Shown piece by piece: positions 54,359 to 62,914 of a DNA stretch of 64,000 nt. The first letter of the stretch is position 1. Each line of letters begins with the position of its first letter. The stretch is from UBA9647 sp049522195 (GTDB lineage: Bacteria > Bacteroidota > Ignavibacteria > UBA10030): contig JBEKOB010000011.1 in assembly GCA_049522195.1 (NCBI GenBank), forward strand, positions 1-64,000, in the 5' to 3' direction. The notes beneath the pieces were generated by a model, which was not told the DNA's origin, did not search any database, and saw only the letters and a list, made by a program, of their open reading frames with translations. Made by a program: the position numbers and the translations under genes.

Positions 54359-55723
54359 ATGAACTCAGAGAATGTCATCACGCGTCGAGAGTTCGTTGCA
54401 TCGACAGCAAAAGCTGCCGCAGGTGCCGTGCTTCTGAACCAGATGCCAGGCATCGTAACATCCAGAACACTCGCGTCAAAGCGAAAGCTTGCAATGGTCG
54501 GCACCGGACACCGTGGAACGGGCATGTGGGGGACAAGCGTCCTGAAGGATTACGGAGATCTCGTCGAATTCGTCGGACTCTGTGACATCAACCCGGGGCG
54601 CGCGGAAACGGCAAAACAAATGCTGGGCGTATCGTGCCCGACCTTCAAAGACTTCGAAGAGATGGTGAGAACGACGAAGCCCGAGACGGTCATTGTGACG
54701 ACGGTGGACGGGACCCACCACATGTTCATTGCGAAGGCGCTTGAGATGGGGTGCGATGTGATCACTGAAAAACCCCTGACAACATCAGAATCAAAACTCA
54801 AGGTCATACTCGACGCGCAAAGGAAATCCGCGAACAAGATCATCGTCGCGCACAACTATCGATACCCGCCGACGGCAGCAAAAATGAAAGAGCTGCTGAT
54901 GCAGGAACGGGTAGGCCGGATCACATCGGTCGACTTTCACTGGTACCTCGATGTGTATCATGGTGCCGACTACTTCCGGCGGTGGCATCGTCTGAGGCAG
55001 AATTCCGGAACGCTTCTGAATCACAAAGCATCGCACCATTTCGATATGTTGAACTGGTGGGTCGATTCGGATCCGGAAGAAGTGCATGCTTTTGGTGCGC
55101 TTGAGTTCTACGGCAAAAATCATGAGTTCCGCCATACTCATTGCCGTCCCTGTCCCTTCAAAGAGAAGTGCCAGTTCTACTTTGACATGACAAAAGACCA
55201 GCGTCTCATGCGCCTCTACGCGGACAATGAAAAATATGACGGCTACACCCGCGATGGATGTGTGTGGAAGGAAGACATCGATATCTTCGACAAGATGGCT
55301 GTGCAGATCCGGTACGCAAACAAGGTGCAGGTGAGCTATTCGCTCACGACGTATTCGCCGTATGAAGGATATCGCATTGCATTCAACGGCACCAGGGGAA
55401 GGATAGACTTCTGGATGCATGAGAGGCAGCCGTGGCCAATGGACAACTTTGACGAGATCCACGTGACCGATAGCTTCGGGAAAGCGGAATTCATCAAGCT
55501 CCCCCGTATCGAGGAAGATCATTACGGAGGTGATCCACTGATGAAGGATAAGATATTCCGCAATCCAGCTGCGCCGGATCCCTTCCATCAGGCAGCAAAT
55601 GTCCGGGACGGGGCGATGGCGGTTGTCATCGGCGTTGCAGCCCGTAACAGTATTGATTCGGGAAAACCGGTCCGCATTGCTGATCTGACAGATATTGTTC
55701 CGCAGGCCAAGAAACCAGATTGA
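54359..55723 (+). CDS. Gfo/Idh/MocA family oxidoreductase with Tat signal
   Basis: A 454 aa protein. A twin-arginine signal lies at residues 8-30 (ITRREFVAST). The NAD(P)-binding fold follows with AMVGTGHRGTGMWG (46-58) and the family EKPLTTS at 138. Four cysteines, C262, C265, C271 (HCRPCPFKEKC) and C301, look like a metal-binding site found in part of the family. Export and the pectin locus suggest oxidation or a lyase-like action on a sugar or sugar acid in the periplasm; the substrate is unknown. Confidence 0.8.
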   Translation: MNSENVITRREFVASTAKAAAGAVLLNQMPGIVTSRTLASKRKLAMVGTGHRGTGMWGTSVLKDYGDLVEFVGLCDINPGRAETAKQMLGVSCPTFKDFEEMVRTTKPETVIVTTVDGTHHMFIAKALEMGCDVITEKPLTTSESKLKVILDAQRKSANKIIVAHNYRYPPTAAKMKELLMQERVGRITSVDFHWYLDVYHGADYFRRWHRLRQNSGTLLNHKASHHFDMLNWWVDSDPEEVHAFGALEFYGKNHEFRHTHCRPCPFKEKCQFYFDMTKDQRLMRLYADNEKYDGYTRDGCVWKEDIDIFDKMAVQIRYANKVQVSYSLTTYSPYEGYRIAFNGTRGRIDFWMHERQPWPMDNFDEIHVTDSFGKAEFIKLPRIEEDHYGGDPLMKDKIFRNPAAPDPFHQAANVRDGAMAVVIGVAARNSIDSGKPVRIADLTDIVPQAKKPD

Positions 55724-55739
55724 AAAAGTGAGCATCCAA

Positions 55740-56996
55740 ATGAATCGCATTGCATACATTCTTGTCCTATTGATGCTCTGTTCGGTGGGCAGCATTGCCG
55801 GAGAACGGGCCCAGATCATTGTCGCCGCCGATGGGAGCGGAATGTTCCGGACGATTCAAGATGCGCTGAACTCCATTCCAAAGAATAATGCGAATCCTGT
55901 CATCATCCTTGTGAAGAAAGGGACTTATCACGAGAAGCTCTTCATAGAGAAGAGCTTTGTCACTCTCGTTGGTGAGGACCGGGACAGCACGAGAATTGTG
56001 TATGCGGAGTTTCGCGAGAATTGGACAAAGGCTCACAATGGGAATGACTGGGGCTCCGGAGTTGTGAATATCGATTCGACTGCGACCGATATCGTCCTAG
56101 CAAACCTGACGATCTACAATAATTACGGCTCTCTCTACCATACAGCGGCACATCAGTTTGCGGTCAGGGGAAACGGAACGCGTGTGATGATCCTGTACTG
56201 CAATGTCATCGCTGACGGCAATGATACCGTGAGCCTGTGGAATCGTGCGAACGGTCTCTATTATCATGCCAATTGCTACTTTGAAGGGTGGGTAGATTAT
56301 GTATGTCCGCGGGGATGGTGCTACATAACAGACAGTAAATTCTATGGCCATAATCTGAGCGCGAGCATCTGGCACGATGGGAGATTTGACAAGGACCAGA
56401 AGTTTGTGATCCGGTATTCGAGTCTCGACGGTGTCCCGAATTTCCCGCTGGGAAGACATCATCGTGATGCGCAGATCTATCTGCTCGATTGCATCTTCTC
56501 ACGTACTATGGCTGACAGACCCATTTACCTGCCGGTGTCCCCTAATGCAGAAGTATGGAAGTGGGGAGCGCGTCACTATTTCTACAATTGTCATCGTGAG
56601 GGGGGAGACTACGACTGGTTCGCGGACAATCTGAGTGAGGCCGACGGTTCGCCGAAGGCGGACCAGATATCGGCAAAGTGGACATTTGCGGGCAAATGGG
56701 ATCCCGAGGGGACAATGCCGTCGGTGCTACCGTTTGTGTCACAGGCGTCGCCGCGCAATGGATTGTACAAGATCCCGACAGAAAACCTTATGGTCAACTG
56801 GGTTCCCTCAAGGAATGCCCAGACAAGCCTTGTCTATTTCAGCAAGAACGGGAATCCTGAATTGGCTGCAAATCAGAAAGAGCATATTTTCAAAGTGGGC
56901 GCCCTGGAACCAAGAACAACCTACTACTGGCGAATTGACGAGATCGTGGATCGGGATACGGTAAAGGGTCCTCTGTGGCACTTCACCACGCGTTAA
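55740..56996 (+). CDS. Divergent CE8-type pectinesterase-like protein with FN3-like tail
   Basis: A 418 aa secreted beta-helix protein. The N-terminal GSGMFRTIQDAL stretch and a run with FEGWVDYV mark the CE8 fold, but QDTL is replaced by NDTV, DFIFG by DYVCPRG, and LGRPW by LGRHH. The second Asp and the Arg remain. The C-terminal 90 residues read like a fibronectin-type-III domain (SPRNGLYKIPTENLMVNWV). Methylesterase activity is uncertain; a different ester substrate is possible. The start at 55740 follows the overlapping Gfo/Idh/MocA stop by 17 bases. Confidence 0.75.
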   Translation: MNRIAYILVLLMLCSVGSIAGERAQIIVAADGSGMFRTIQDALNSIPKNNANPVIILVKKGTYHEKLFIEKSFVTLVGEDRDSTRIVYAEFRENWTKAHNGNDWGSGVVNIDSTATDIVLANLTIYNNYGSLYHTAAHQFAVRGNGTRVMILYCNVIADGNDTVSLWNRANGLYYHANCYFEGWVDYVCPRGWCYITDSKFYGHNLSASIWHDGRFDKDQKFVIRYSSLDGVPNFPLGRHHRDAQIYLLDCIFSRTMADRPIYLPVSPNAEVWKWGARHYFYNCHREGGDYDWFADNLSEADGSPKADQISAKWTFAGKWDPEGTMPSVLPFVSQASPRNGLYKIPTENLMVNWVPSRNAQTSLVYFSKNGNPELAANQKEHIFKVGALEPRTTYYWRIDEIVDRDTVKGPLWHFTTR

Positions 56997-57000
56997 CAAC

Positions 57001-57036
57001 ATAGAATTATCAATTGTCAATTGACCGTTCACTATT
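57001..57036. repeat. Degenerate repeat, inverted relative to the 8755-8780 copy
   Basis: The complement of 57011-57036 matches 8755-8780 at 22 of 26 bases (shared core AATAGTGAACGGT). This is the second clear member of the interspersed low-complexity family, lying in the 88-base gap before the esterase gene. Confidence 0.55.
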
Positions 57037-57084
57037 GGCCATTATCGAGGATCTCTCAACATTCATCACAAGCAAAGGAACCCC

Positions 57085-57951
57085 GTGAACCTCACACACT
57101 TTGGTGTCATAGCGCTCGTGCTCTGTCTCGCTTTGACTCGGAGCTGGTCACAACAAACCATCCGTCTCTGGCCGCAGACACTTGGGAAATCGGACAAGGA
57201 CAATCCGACGCTGACGATGTATGAACCCGATTCCGGCAAAGCAAATGGATCCGCAATCATTATTTGTCCGGGAGGAGCGTACAGGGGACTCGCAGCACAC
57301 GAAGGGGAAGACTACGCGCGATTTCTGACAACCTACGGCATCACGGGATTTGTGCTGAAGTACCGACACGGAGGTGGCGGATACAAGTATCCTGAAATCA
57401 CGGCTGACGCAGCCCGCGCAATCAGAATTGTTCGGGCGAATGCACGTGATTGGAAACTGAACCCCAAGAAAATCGGCATCATGGGATCCTCTGCCGGTGG
57501 ACATCTCGCATCGACGATGATGACTCACTTTGATGCGGGCGATCGAAACTCATCCGATTCCGTCGAACGCGTCAGCTCGCGTCCTGATTTTGGTATTCTT
57601 TGCTATCCAGTTATCTCGATGGGACCGATCGGCCACAAAGTCTCGCGTGAGCAGTTTCTCGGACTCACCCCGTCGCCGGAGCTGGTAAGGCTGTACTCAA
57701 ACGAACTCCAGGTGACCGACGCTACACCCCCGTGTTTCTTGTGGCATACGTACGAGGACAGTGCTGTCAGTGTGAAAAACAGTCTTGAGTTCGCGAAGGC
57801 ACTGGAGGAACATGGTATTCCGTTCGATCTTCATGTCTACGAGCATGGGAGACATGGCCTTGGGCTCGGTGATAAACCTCCATTTGCCAACACGCTTCCG
57901 TGGACGAAAGATCTCATCGTGTGGCTTAAAGTTCGCGGCGTCATCAAATAG
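57085..57951 (+). CDS. Secreted alpha/beta-hydrolase, carbohydrate-esterase-like
   Basis: A 288 aa protein starting at GTG 57085 after a signal peptide (MNLTHFGVIALVLCLALTRS). It has IICPGGAYRGL as the oxyanion HGGG-like loop, GSSAGGHLAS with the nucleophile Ser near residue 139, a late EDSAV Asp and GRHGLGL His. This pattern is typical of acetyl-xylan-esterase-like proteins in plant polysaccharide loci. Deacetylation of pectin or hemicellulose oligosaccharides is a fair inference. Confidence 0.82.
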   Translation: MNLTHFGVIALVLCLALTRSWSQQTIRLWPQTLGKSDKDNPTLTMYEPDSGKANGSAIIICPGGAYRGLAAHEGEDYARFLTTYGITGFVLKYRHGGGGYKYPEITADAARAIRIVRANARDWKLNPKKIGIMGSSAGGHLASTMMTHFDAGDRNSSDSVERVSSRPDFGILCYPVISMGPIGHKVSREQFLGLTPSPELVRLYSNELQVTDATPPCFLWHTYEDSAVSVKNSLEFAKALEEHGIPFDLHVYEHGRHGLGLGDKPPFANTLPWTKDLIVWLKVRGVIK

Positions 57952-58177
57952 GAACTCGGCTGTTTGATGTTCGCATGCAGGAGTTCATGCTGATCTCTGA
58001 GAATTGTGAACAACGATCGTTGTGAGCATGCTCCTGTCACTCGAACGCAACCATCGTGTTGATGGCCGGAACAAGCAAGACATTCATCGTCAGTTATGAG
58101 AATACACATTAGGATAGCATCGCGTAGGAGATTCTCGGGCGAGGATAGCCCACCGGATATCCAGACGGGTCCTGCTT

Positions 58178-58206
58178 TTGACTTTGGGAGGCATGTTTTC
58201 TACGTT
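58178..58206 (+). promoter_or_regulatory. Promoter candidate for the second GH28 gene
   Basis: TTGACT at 58178-58183, a 17-base spacer and TACGTT at 58201-58206. The -10 is weak, but the same order of promoter then double operator is seen at 36546-36612, which supports it. Confidence 0.4.
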
Positions 58207-58220
58207 AGACACGAAGATTT

Positions 58221-58249
58221 GCGTTATCGTTAACGCAAACGGTTAAGTA
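58221..58249. promoter_or_regulatory. Double LacI-type operator, copy 2
   Basis: GCGTTATCGTTAACGC at 58221-58236 is a palindrome with one mismatched pair. It is directly followed by AAACGGTTAAGTA at 58237-58249, which aligns with AAACGATTAAGTA at 36600-36612. The CG centres of the two halves are 12 bp apart, as in copy 1. This fits a LacI-family site regulating pectin genes. Confidence 0.6.
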
Positions 58250-58428
58250 GCCCTCCGCACCGATTTGTACAGGCCCCTTAATTTGTTGATGAGGGGATGT
58301 ATTCGTTCTTGACGAGCTCCACACAACTACGACAGGTATGTGCCCCTGGCACTCTCGATCATTGCAGTTCCGCGTTCGATCTGGGGTGTAGGTGGCCATT
58401 GAATCACCTTCAGAAAGAACCATACCTC

Positions 58429-59823
58429 ATGCTACGACTTAAGAACTTCGTTCTCACCCTCACTGCGTCGTCGCTCCTCCTGTCGGTTCCAAGCCTTGCG
58501 CAGAAAGCAAGCCCTGCAACCAATGGATGGAATAAACTGCCAGCAATTCTGAAGCGCATCGCTCCGCCAAAATTCCCGGTGAGAGATTTTGCCGTGACGC
58601 AATTTGGCGCTGTCGGAGATGGGAAGACCGATTGCAGCAAGGCATTTGCGGACGCTATAGACAAATGCAACAAGGCGGGTGGGGGGAGGGTTGTGGTGCC
58701 GGCGGGCATGTACGCCACAGGTGCGATTCACCTGAAGAGCAACGTTAACTTGTATGTCTCGAAAGAAGCGACCATTCGATTCAGTACAGATCCCGGAAAA
58801 TACCTGCCTGCGGTTTTCACGCGGTGGGAGGGGACAGAGTGCATGAACTACTCCGCGCTTATTTACGCCTTCGAGCAAACCAACATTGCAGTGACCGGCG
58901 AGGGAGTTCTTGACGGACAGGGATCAGATGACAACTGGTGGTCATGGAAAGGGAACAGACAAGGCAGTACAGGGAAGCCGAATCAGAACGAAGCCAGGAA
59001 GAAACTCCTCGAAATGGGAGAGAAAAACGTCCCGGTCAAAGATCGGGTTTTCGGCGAAGGCTCCTGCCTTCGTCCGAATTTCTTCCAGCCATACCGGTGC
59101 AAAAATGTTCTGGTAGAAGGCGTGACGTTCAAAAACTCTCCGATGTGGTTTCTCAATCCTGTGTTGTGCAAAAATGTCTCGGTCATCCGCGTCACGACTG
59201 ACGGGCAGGGACCGAACAATGACGGCTGCGATCCCGAATCGTGCACAGATGTGCTGATCAAGACTTGCTTTTTCAATACCGGTGATGATTGCATTGCGAT
59301 CAAGTCGGGGAGAAATGGGGATGGCCGGCGTGTCAACGTGCCGTGCGAAAACATTGTCGTGCAGGGATGCACGATGAAAAACGGTCACGGAGGGGTCGTC
59401 ATCGGAAGCGAGGTAAGTGGCAGTGTAAGAAATGTGTACGCTGAAGGGTGCACCATGGACAGCCCGAATCTCGACAGGGCGTTGAGAATCAAAACAAACG
59501 CTGTCCGGGGAGGAATCATTGAGAATGTCTTCATGCGCAATGTCAAGGTGGGCCAGGTTGCCGAAGCGGTTGTGAAAATCGATTTCTATTATGAAGAGGG
59601 GGACAAGGGGAGTTTCATTCCTATTGTCCGCAATGTGGATGTCAGGGATGTCGAGTGCAACAAGAGTCAGTTTGGAGTTTGGATCCGTGCGTATGATCGA
59701 TCACCCGCAACGGGAGTTCATATCGAAAACTGTATATTCAACAACGTGGCTGAAGCGGATGTTCTCGACAACGTCAAAGACCTCAGCTTGATCAATGTGA
59801 AGACGACATTTCGGACAAAGTAA
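58429..59823 (+). CDS. GH28 polygalacturonase (copy 2)
   Basis: A 464 aa secreted enzyme with a signal peptide (MLRLKNFVLTLTASSLLLSV). The GH28 catalytic set is complete: NNDGCDPESC, NTGDDCIAIKSGRN, NGHGGVVIGSE and LRIKT. It is more canonical than copy 1 and likely an exo-polygalacturonase, to judge by related proteins with the FGAVGDGKTDCSKAF front. The ATG at 58429 begins the signal peptide; the frame extends upstream without support. It has its own promoter and operator. Confidence 0.92.
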   Translation: MLRLKNFVLTLTASSLLLSVPSLAQKASPATNGWNKLPAILKRIAPPKFPVRDFAVTQFGAVGDGKTDCSKAFADAIDKCNKAGGGRVVVPAGMYATGAIHLKSNVNLYVSKEATIRFSTDPGKYLPAVFTRWEGTECMNYSALIYAFEQTNIAVTGEGVLDGQGSDDNWWSWKGNRQGSTGKPNQNEARKKLLEMGEKNVPVKDRVFGEGSCLRPNFFQPYRCKNVLVEGVTFKNSPMWFLNPVLCKNVSVIRVTTDGQGPNNDGCDPESCTDVLIKTCFFNTGDDCIAIKSGRNGDGRRVNVPCENIVVQGCTMKNGHGGVVIGSEVSGSVRNVYAEGCTMDSPNLDRALRIKTNAVRGGIIENVFMRNVKVGQVAEAVVKIDFYYEEGDKGSFIPIVRNVDVRDVECNKSQFGVWIRAYDRSPATGVHIENCIFNNVAEADVLDNVKDLSLINVKTTFRTK

Positions 59824-59832
59824 AGCGTTGGA

Positions 59833-59865
59833 GTTGATCAACCAGTATAGATTGTAGTATAGATT
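59833..59865. repeat. Short palindrome and direct repeat before TonB receptor 2
   Basis: GTTGATCAAC at 59833-59842 is a 10-bp palindrome. It is followed by two identical AGTATAGATT units at 59844-59853 and 59856-59865, with a 12-bp period. It may be a regulatory site for the receptor or a promoter region; evidence is positional only. Confidence 0.35.
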
Positions 59866-59891
59866 CAGTTCATCAAGTGAAAGGATCTCAC

Positions 59892-62885
59892 ATGACAACT
59901 AGTACTTCCTCACGAACCCTGGGCAGTTGGAATCTCGCTGTGTCAGGGCTGGAGTGGCGAGGGGTTCACCCTTTGTGGCGGAAGGTCCGGATCGTTCTCG
60001 GCCTCATTGTACTGATGCTGCTGGCGACTGGTTCGCTTTTGGCCCAGAGTGGTGGAAAGTTATCGGGAAAGGTGACGGATGATGCGACAGGCGAGCCGCT
60101 GCCGGGCTGTAACGTCGTCATTGTTGGCACCGTAATGGGAGCCTCGACCGATGCAGACGGGACCTACTTCATCCTTAATGTGCCGCCAGGAAAATACGAT
60201 GTGCAGACATCGGTGATCGGCTACAAAAGGATCCTGGAAAGCGGCGTCATCATGAATTCCGGCAAAACGACAGTGGTGAATTTCAAACTTCGGCTGACAG
60301 AATTGATTCAGAAGGAAGTGGTCATTGAAGCCACACGCCCGGATGTGCAGCCGGAGAAAACATCCACCAGCACGGTGATTCGCCCGGAAGACGTTCAGAG
60401 TCTTGCCGGTATGAGGGACGTCAATGATGTTATCGGGTTGGCTGCCGACGTCACTGACGGCCACTTCCGCGGGGGCCGCGCCAACGAAGAATACTACTTG
60501 TTGCAGGGTATGGGCATTACGAATCCTTATGATGCCACGGCGGCGTTTAGGCCGATCCTCAGTGCTGTGGAAGAAGTTGAGGTGATCACGAGCGGCTTTG
60601 GCGCGCAGTACGGCAATGCTCAATCGGGCATCGTGAACATCACGATGAAAGAAGGGAAACCAGATAAGTGGACCTCGAGGCTGGAAGTGCGGGGACGTGC
60701 ACCGGGGCTAAAGTACTTCGGTCCAAGTGTCTATGACCAGAGCGCTAACCCGTATCTTCAAAAACTAGCCGACCCAAACTTCTGGAAATACGGTGATGCA
60801 ACGACCGGCAACAGGTCTATCGTCGGATGGACGCCGACAAACTACGGCGGCGATTCGTCGGTGATGCTGCAATTCTCGCAGGCTCTCTGGAAGAGTGCAA
60901 CATCAAGAGACCTGAACAAGAACTACTGGAAATCGCAAATCGATTACAGCGTTGAAGGTGCAGCCGGCGGTCCGCTAGCTAACGGGGTAACGATGTTTCT
61001 TGCTCTGAGGTCTAATATCGAAAACGCTATCGTCCCCACGGAAGAGCCCAACAAGCAGTACCAACTCATGGGCAATTTCGCATTCGATCTTGGATCGGGA
61101 GCAACACTCCGGCTGAGCGGAGGATACCAGTTCGAATCCGACAACATTTTAGGAACCGGAACGGGATTTTACCAGTGGATATGGGACAGAATTCTGGGGA
61201 TTTCGTACCAGGAGAAGACGAATGCGCAGTTCGGCGCACGATTCACACAAGCGATCAGCCCCCGGACGTTCTATGAACTCAAACTTAATACCCTCCGTAC
61301 GACAAATAGGCTGGGGACCTCTCCGTACTACGATGTCATAACGGACGCAGTGCGAAACATGGAGACAGGCACTGCGATTATCTCAAGAGCAATGAATTTT
61401 ATGTATTACCAGAACATGACGGGCAAGACATTCTTCTACCTCGGTAATAACCTCAGCAACTTCAACGATGAGAAAACGACAACCGTCTCCTTGGATGCGT
61501 CGATGACGAGCCAGGTGACAAATTCACACATGGTCAACGGAGGGATTCAGGCCAACTACTATGATCTTGCCATCAATGATATTGCCCAGATAGCTTCGAA
61601 GGGGAGCATCAGGTTGCAGAACTTCACTGGCAATCCGTATGAACTGGCGTTGTATGCGCAGGACAAAATGGAATTCGAGGGAATGATTGCCAACGTCGGC
61701 TTGCGCTGGGACGTTTGGAATTCGAACAATTATTACTATCTCGATCAGTTCGATCCATTCGTCGTTCGAGATTCGCTCGGCAATCCGACTCTGAATTACA
61801 GCTCCGACCTTGCGCCGAAAGTGAAAGCAAAACCCATCGCACGCTTGCAGCCTCGCGTCGGTGTTTCGTTCCCCGTTTCGACAACAACGGTCTTTCATTT
61901 GAATTATGGCACGTTCATGCAGAGGCCGTCGTTCCAGAACGTTCTCGGTACAAACGAGAAGATGCCTCCGCCTCCCTCGCCTGCTGCCGTGTACAGCCTG
62001 GGCAACCCAAGGCTCAGACCGCAGGTAACTGATCAGTACGACATCGGTGTGATGCAGGGGCTGGGACAGGGATTTACACTTGATGTGAGCGGATATTACA
62101 AAGATATCAAGGATTTGATCGATCAGGCTGTCTTCACGAACCTGTCTACCGGGACGAGCTACTTTTCGTACTTCAACAGGGACTACGCTGATGTCAGGGG
62201 ATTCCGGGTGCAGTTGGCGAACAGGAGAGGTGCGTTAACCGGATCTCTCAACTATCAATTTAGCGTGGCAACGGGCAAGAGTTCATCCGCTTCGAATGCT
62301 CCGGTGGCGGTCACAAAAGACCTCACGGGAGGTGTCTCGACGGATGCCGTCTCCAAAGTTCCGGTGAAGGATGTTCTCCTAAACTTCGATCGTACTCACA
62401 ATCTTATTCTCAATCTGGCATACATCACGCGTGACCAGTTCGGTCCAGCACTCTGGGATGTGTATCCACTCGAGAACGTGATTATCTCCGCCAATTCGTT
62501 TGCGCGGAGCGGGCGCCCCTATACATCTCCGGACAATGCGAACGATGTCAACGGACTTCGCTCTCCGGCGGAATACAACACCAACCTCAGGGTGTCGAAG
62601 AGTTTCAAGAACTTCTTTGGAATGCCCGCGACGCTCTACGTCGAGGTGTTTAACGCGTTCAATAACAAAATCTACAATTACAACTACATCTTCAGTACTG
62701 CCAACAAGATCGATCAGAATGATGCAACGAGACGATACACCCAATATGCGTTCAATGACCCGGCCCAGGGAATCCTGTACTGGGATGATCAGAACGTCGG
62801 CAGCGCCTTCGCCGAGGATCATTCGTTCATGCTCTATGACAATTCACCTCGGGCATTCTATATCGGCCTTTCCCTTGAATTCTGA
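59892..62885 (+). CDS. TonB-dependent receptor 2 with CarboxypepD_reg-like domain
   Basis: A 997 aa outer-membrane receptor. An unusually long N-region of about 35 residues precedes the hydrophobic core of the signal peptide (IVLGLIVLMLLATGSLLAQ). A CarboxypepD_reg-like domain follows (KLSGKVTDDATGEPLPGCNV), then a plug with FRGGRANEEYYLLQGM and GAQYGNAQSGIVNI, and a barrel ending in IGLSLEF. The sequence group differs from receptor 1. It is followed after 29 bases by a secreted protein and has no SusD. Role in pectin product uptake is inferred from location. Confidence 0.87.
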   Translation: MTTSTSSRTLGSWNLAVSGLEWRGVHPLWRKVRIVLGLIVLMLLATGSLLAQSGGKLSGKVTDDATGEPLPGCNVVIVGTVMGASTDADGTYFILNVPPGKYDVQTSVIGYKRILESGVIMNSGKTTVVNFKLRLTELIQKEVVIEATRPDVQPEKTSTSTVIRPEDVQSLAGMRDVNDVIGLAADVTDGHFRGGRANEEYYLLQGMGITNPYDATAAFRPILSAVEEVEVITSGFGAQYGNAQSGIVNITMKEGKPDKWTSRLEVRGRAPGLKYFGPSVYDQSANPYLQKLADPNFWKYGDATTGNRSIVGWTPTNYGGDSSVMLQFSQALWKSATSRDLNKNYWKSQIDYSVEGAAGGPLANGVTMFLALRSNIENAIVPTEEPNKQYQLMGNFAFDLGSGATLRLSGGYQFESDNILGTGTGFYQWIWDRILGISYQEKTNAQFGARFTQAISPRTFYELKLNTLRTTNRLGTSPYYDVITDAVRNMETGTAIISRAMNFMYYQNMTGKTFFYLGNNLSNFNDEKTTTVSLDASMTSQVTNSHMVNGGIQANYYDLAINDIAQIASKGSIRLQNFTGNPYELALYAQDKMEFEGMIANVGLRWDVWNSNNYYYLDQFDPFVVRDSLGNPTLNYSSDLAPKVKAKPIARLQPRVGVSFPVSTTTVFHLNYGTFMQRPSFQNVLGTNEKMPPPPSPAAVYSLGNPRLRPQVTDQYDIGVMQGLGQGFTLDVSGYYKDIKDLIDQAVFTNLSTGTSYFSYFNRDYADVRGFRVQLANRRGALTGSLNYQFSVATGKSSSASNAPVAVTKDLTGGVSTDAVSKVPVKDVLLNFDRTHNLILNLAYITRDQFGPALWDVYPLENVIISANSFARSGRPYTSPDNANDVNGLRSPAEYNTNLRVSKSFKNFFGMPATLYVEVFNAFNNKIYNYNYIFSTANKIDQNDATRRYTQYAFNDPAQGILYWDDQNVGSAFAEDHSFMLYDNSPRAFYIGLSLEF

Positions 62886-62914
62886 TAACCTTCAAACATT
62901 AGCGAGACTCTGAC

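Larger units (their letters stand above)
57952..58428. other. 477-bp regulatory gap before the second GH28 gene
   Basis: No gene is supported. The gap includes a 14-bp perfect palindrome ACAACGATCGTTGT at 58010-58023, a promoter-like TTGACT/TACGTT pair (58178-58206), and a CG-centred double operator (58221-58249). The leader from the operator to the ATG at 58429 is about 180 bases. Confidence 0.55.

Noticed and set aside
58010..58023. 14-bp palindrome ACAACGATCGTTGT as a third LacI operator
   Set aside because: It lacks the AAACGRTTAAG element, is about 155 bases upstream of the promoter candidate, and could be the end of the esterase transcript; recorded within the gap entry only.
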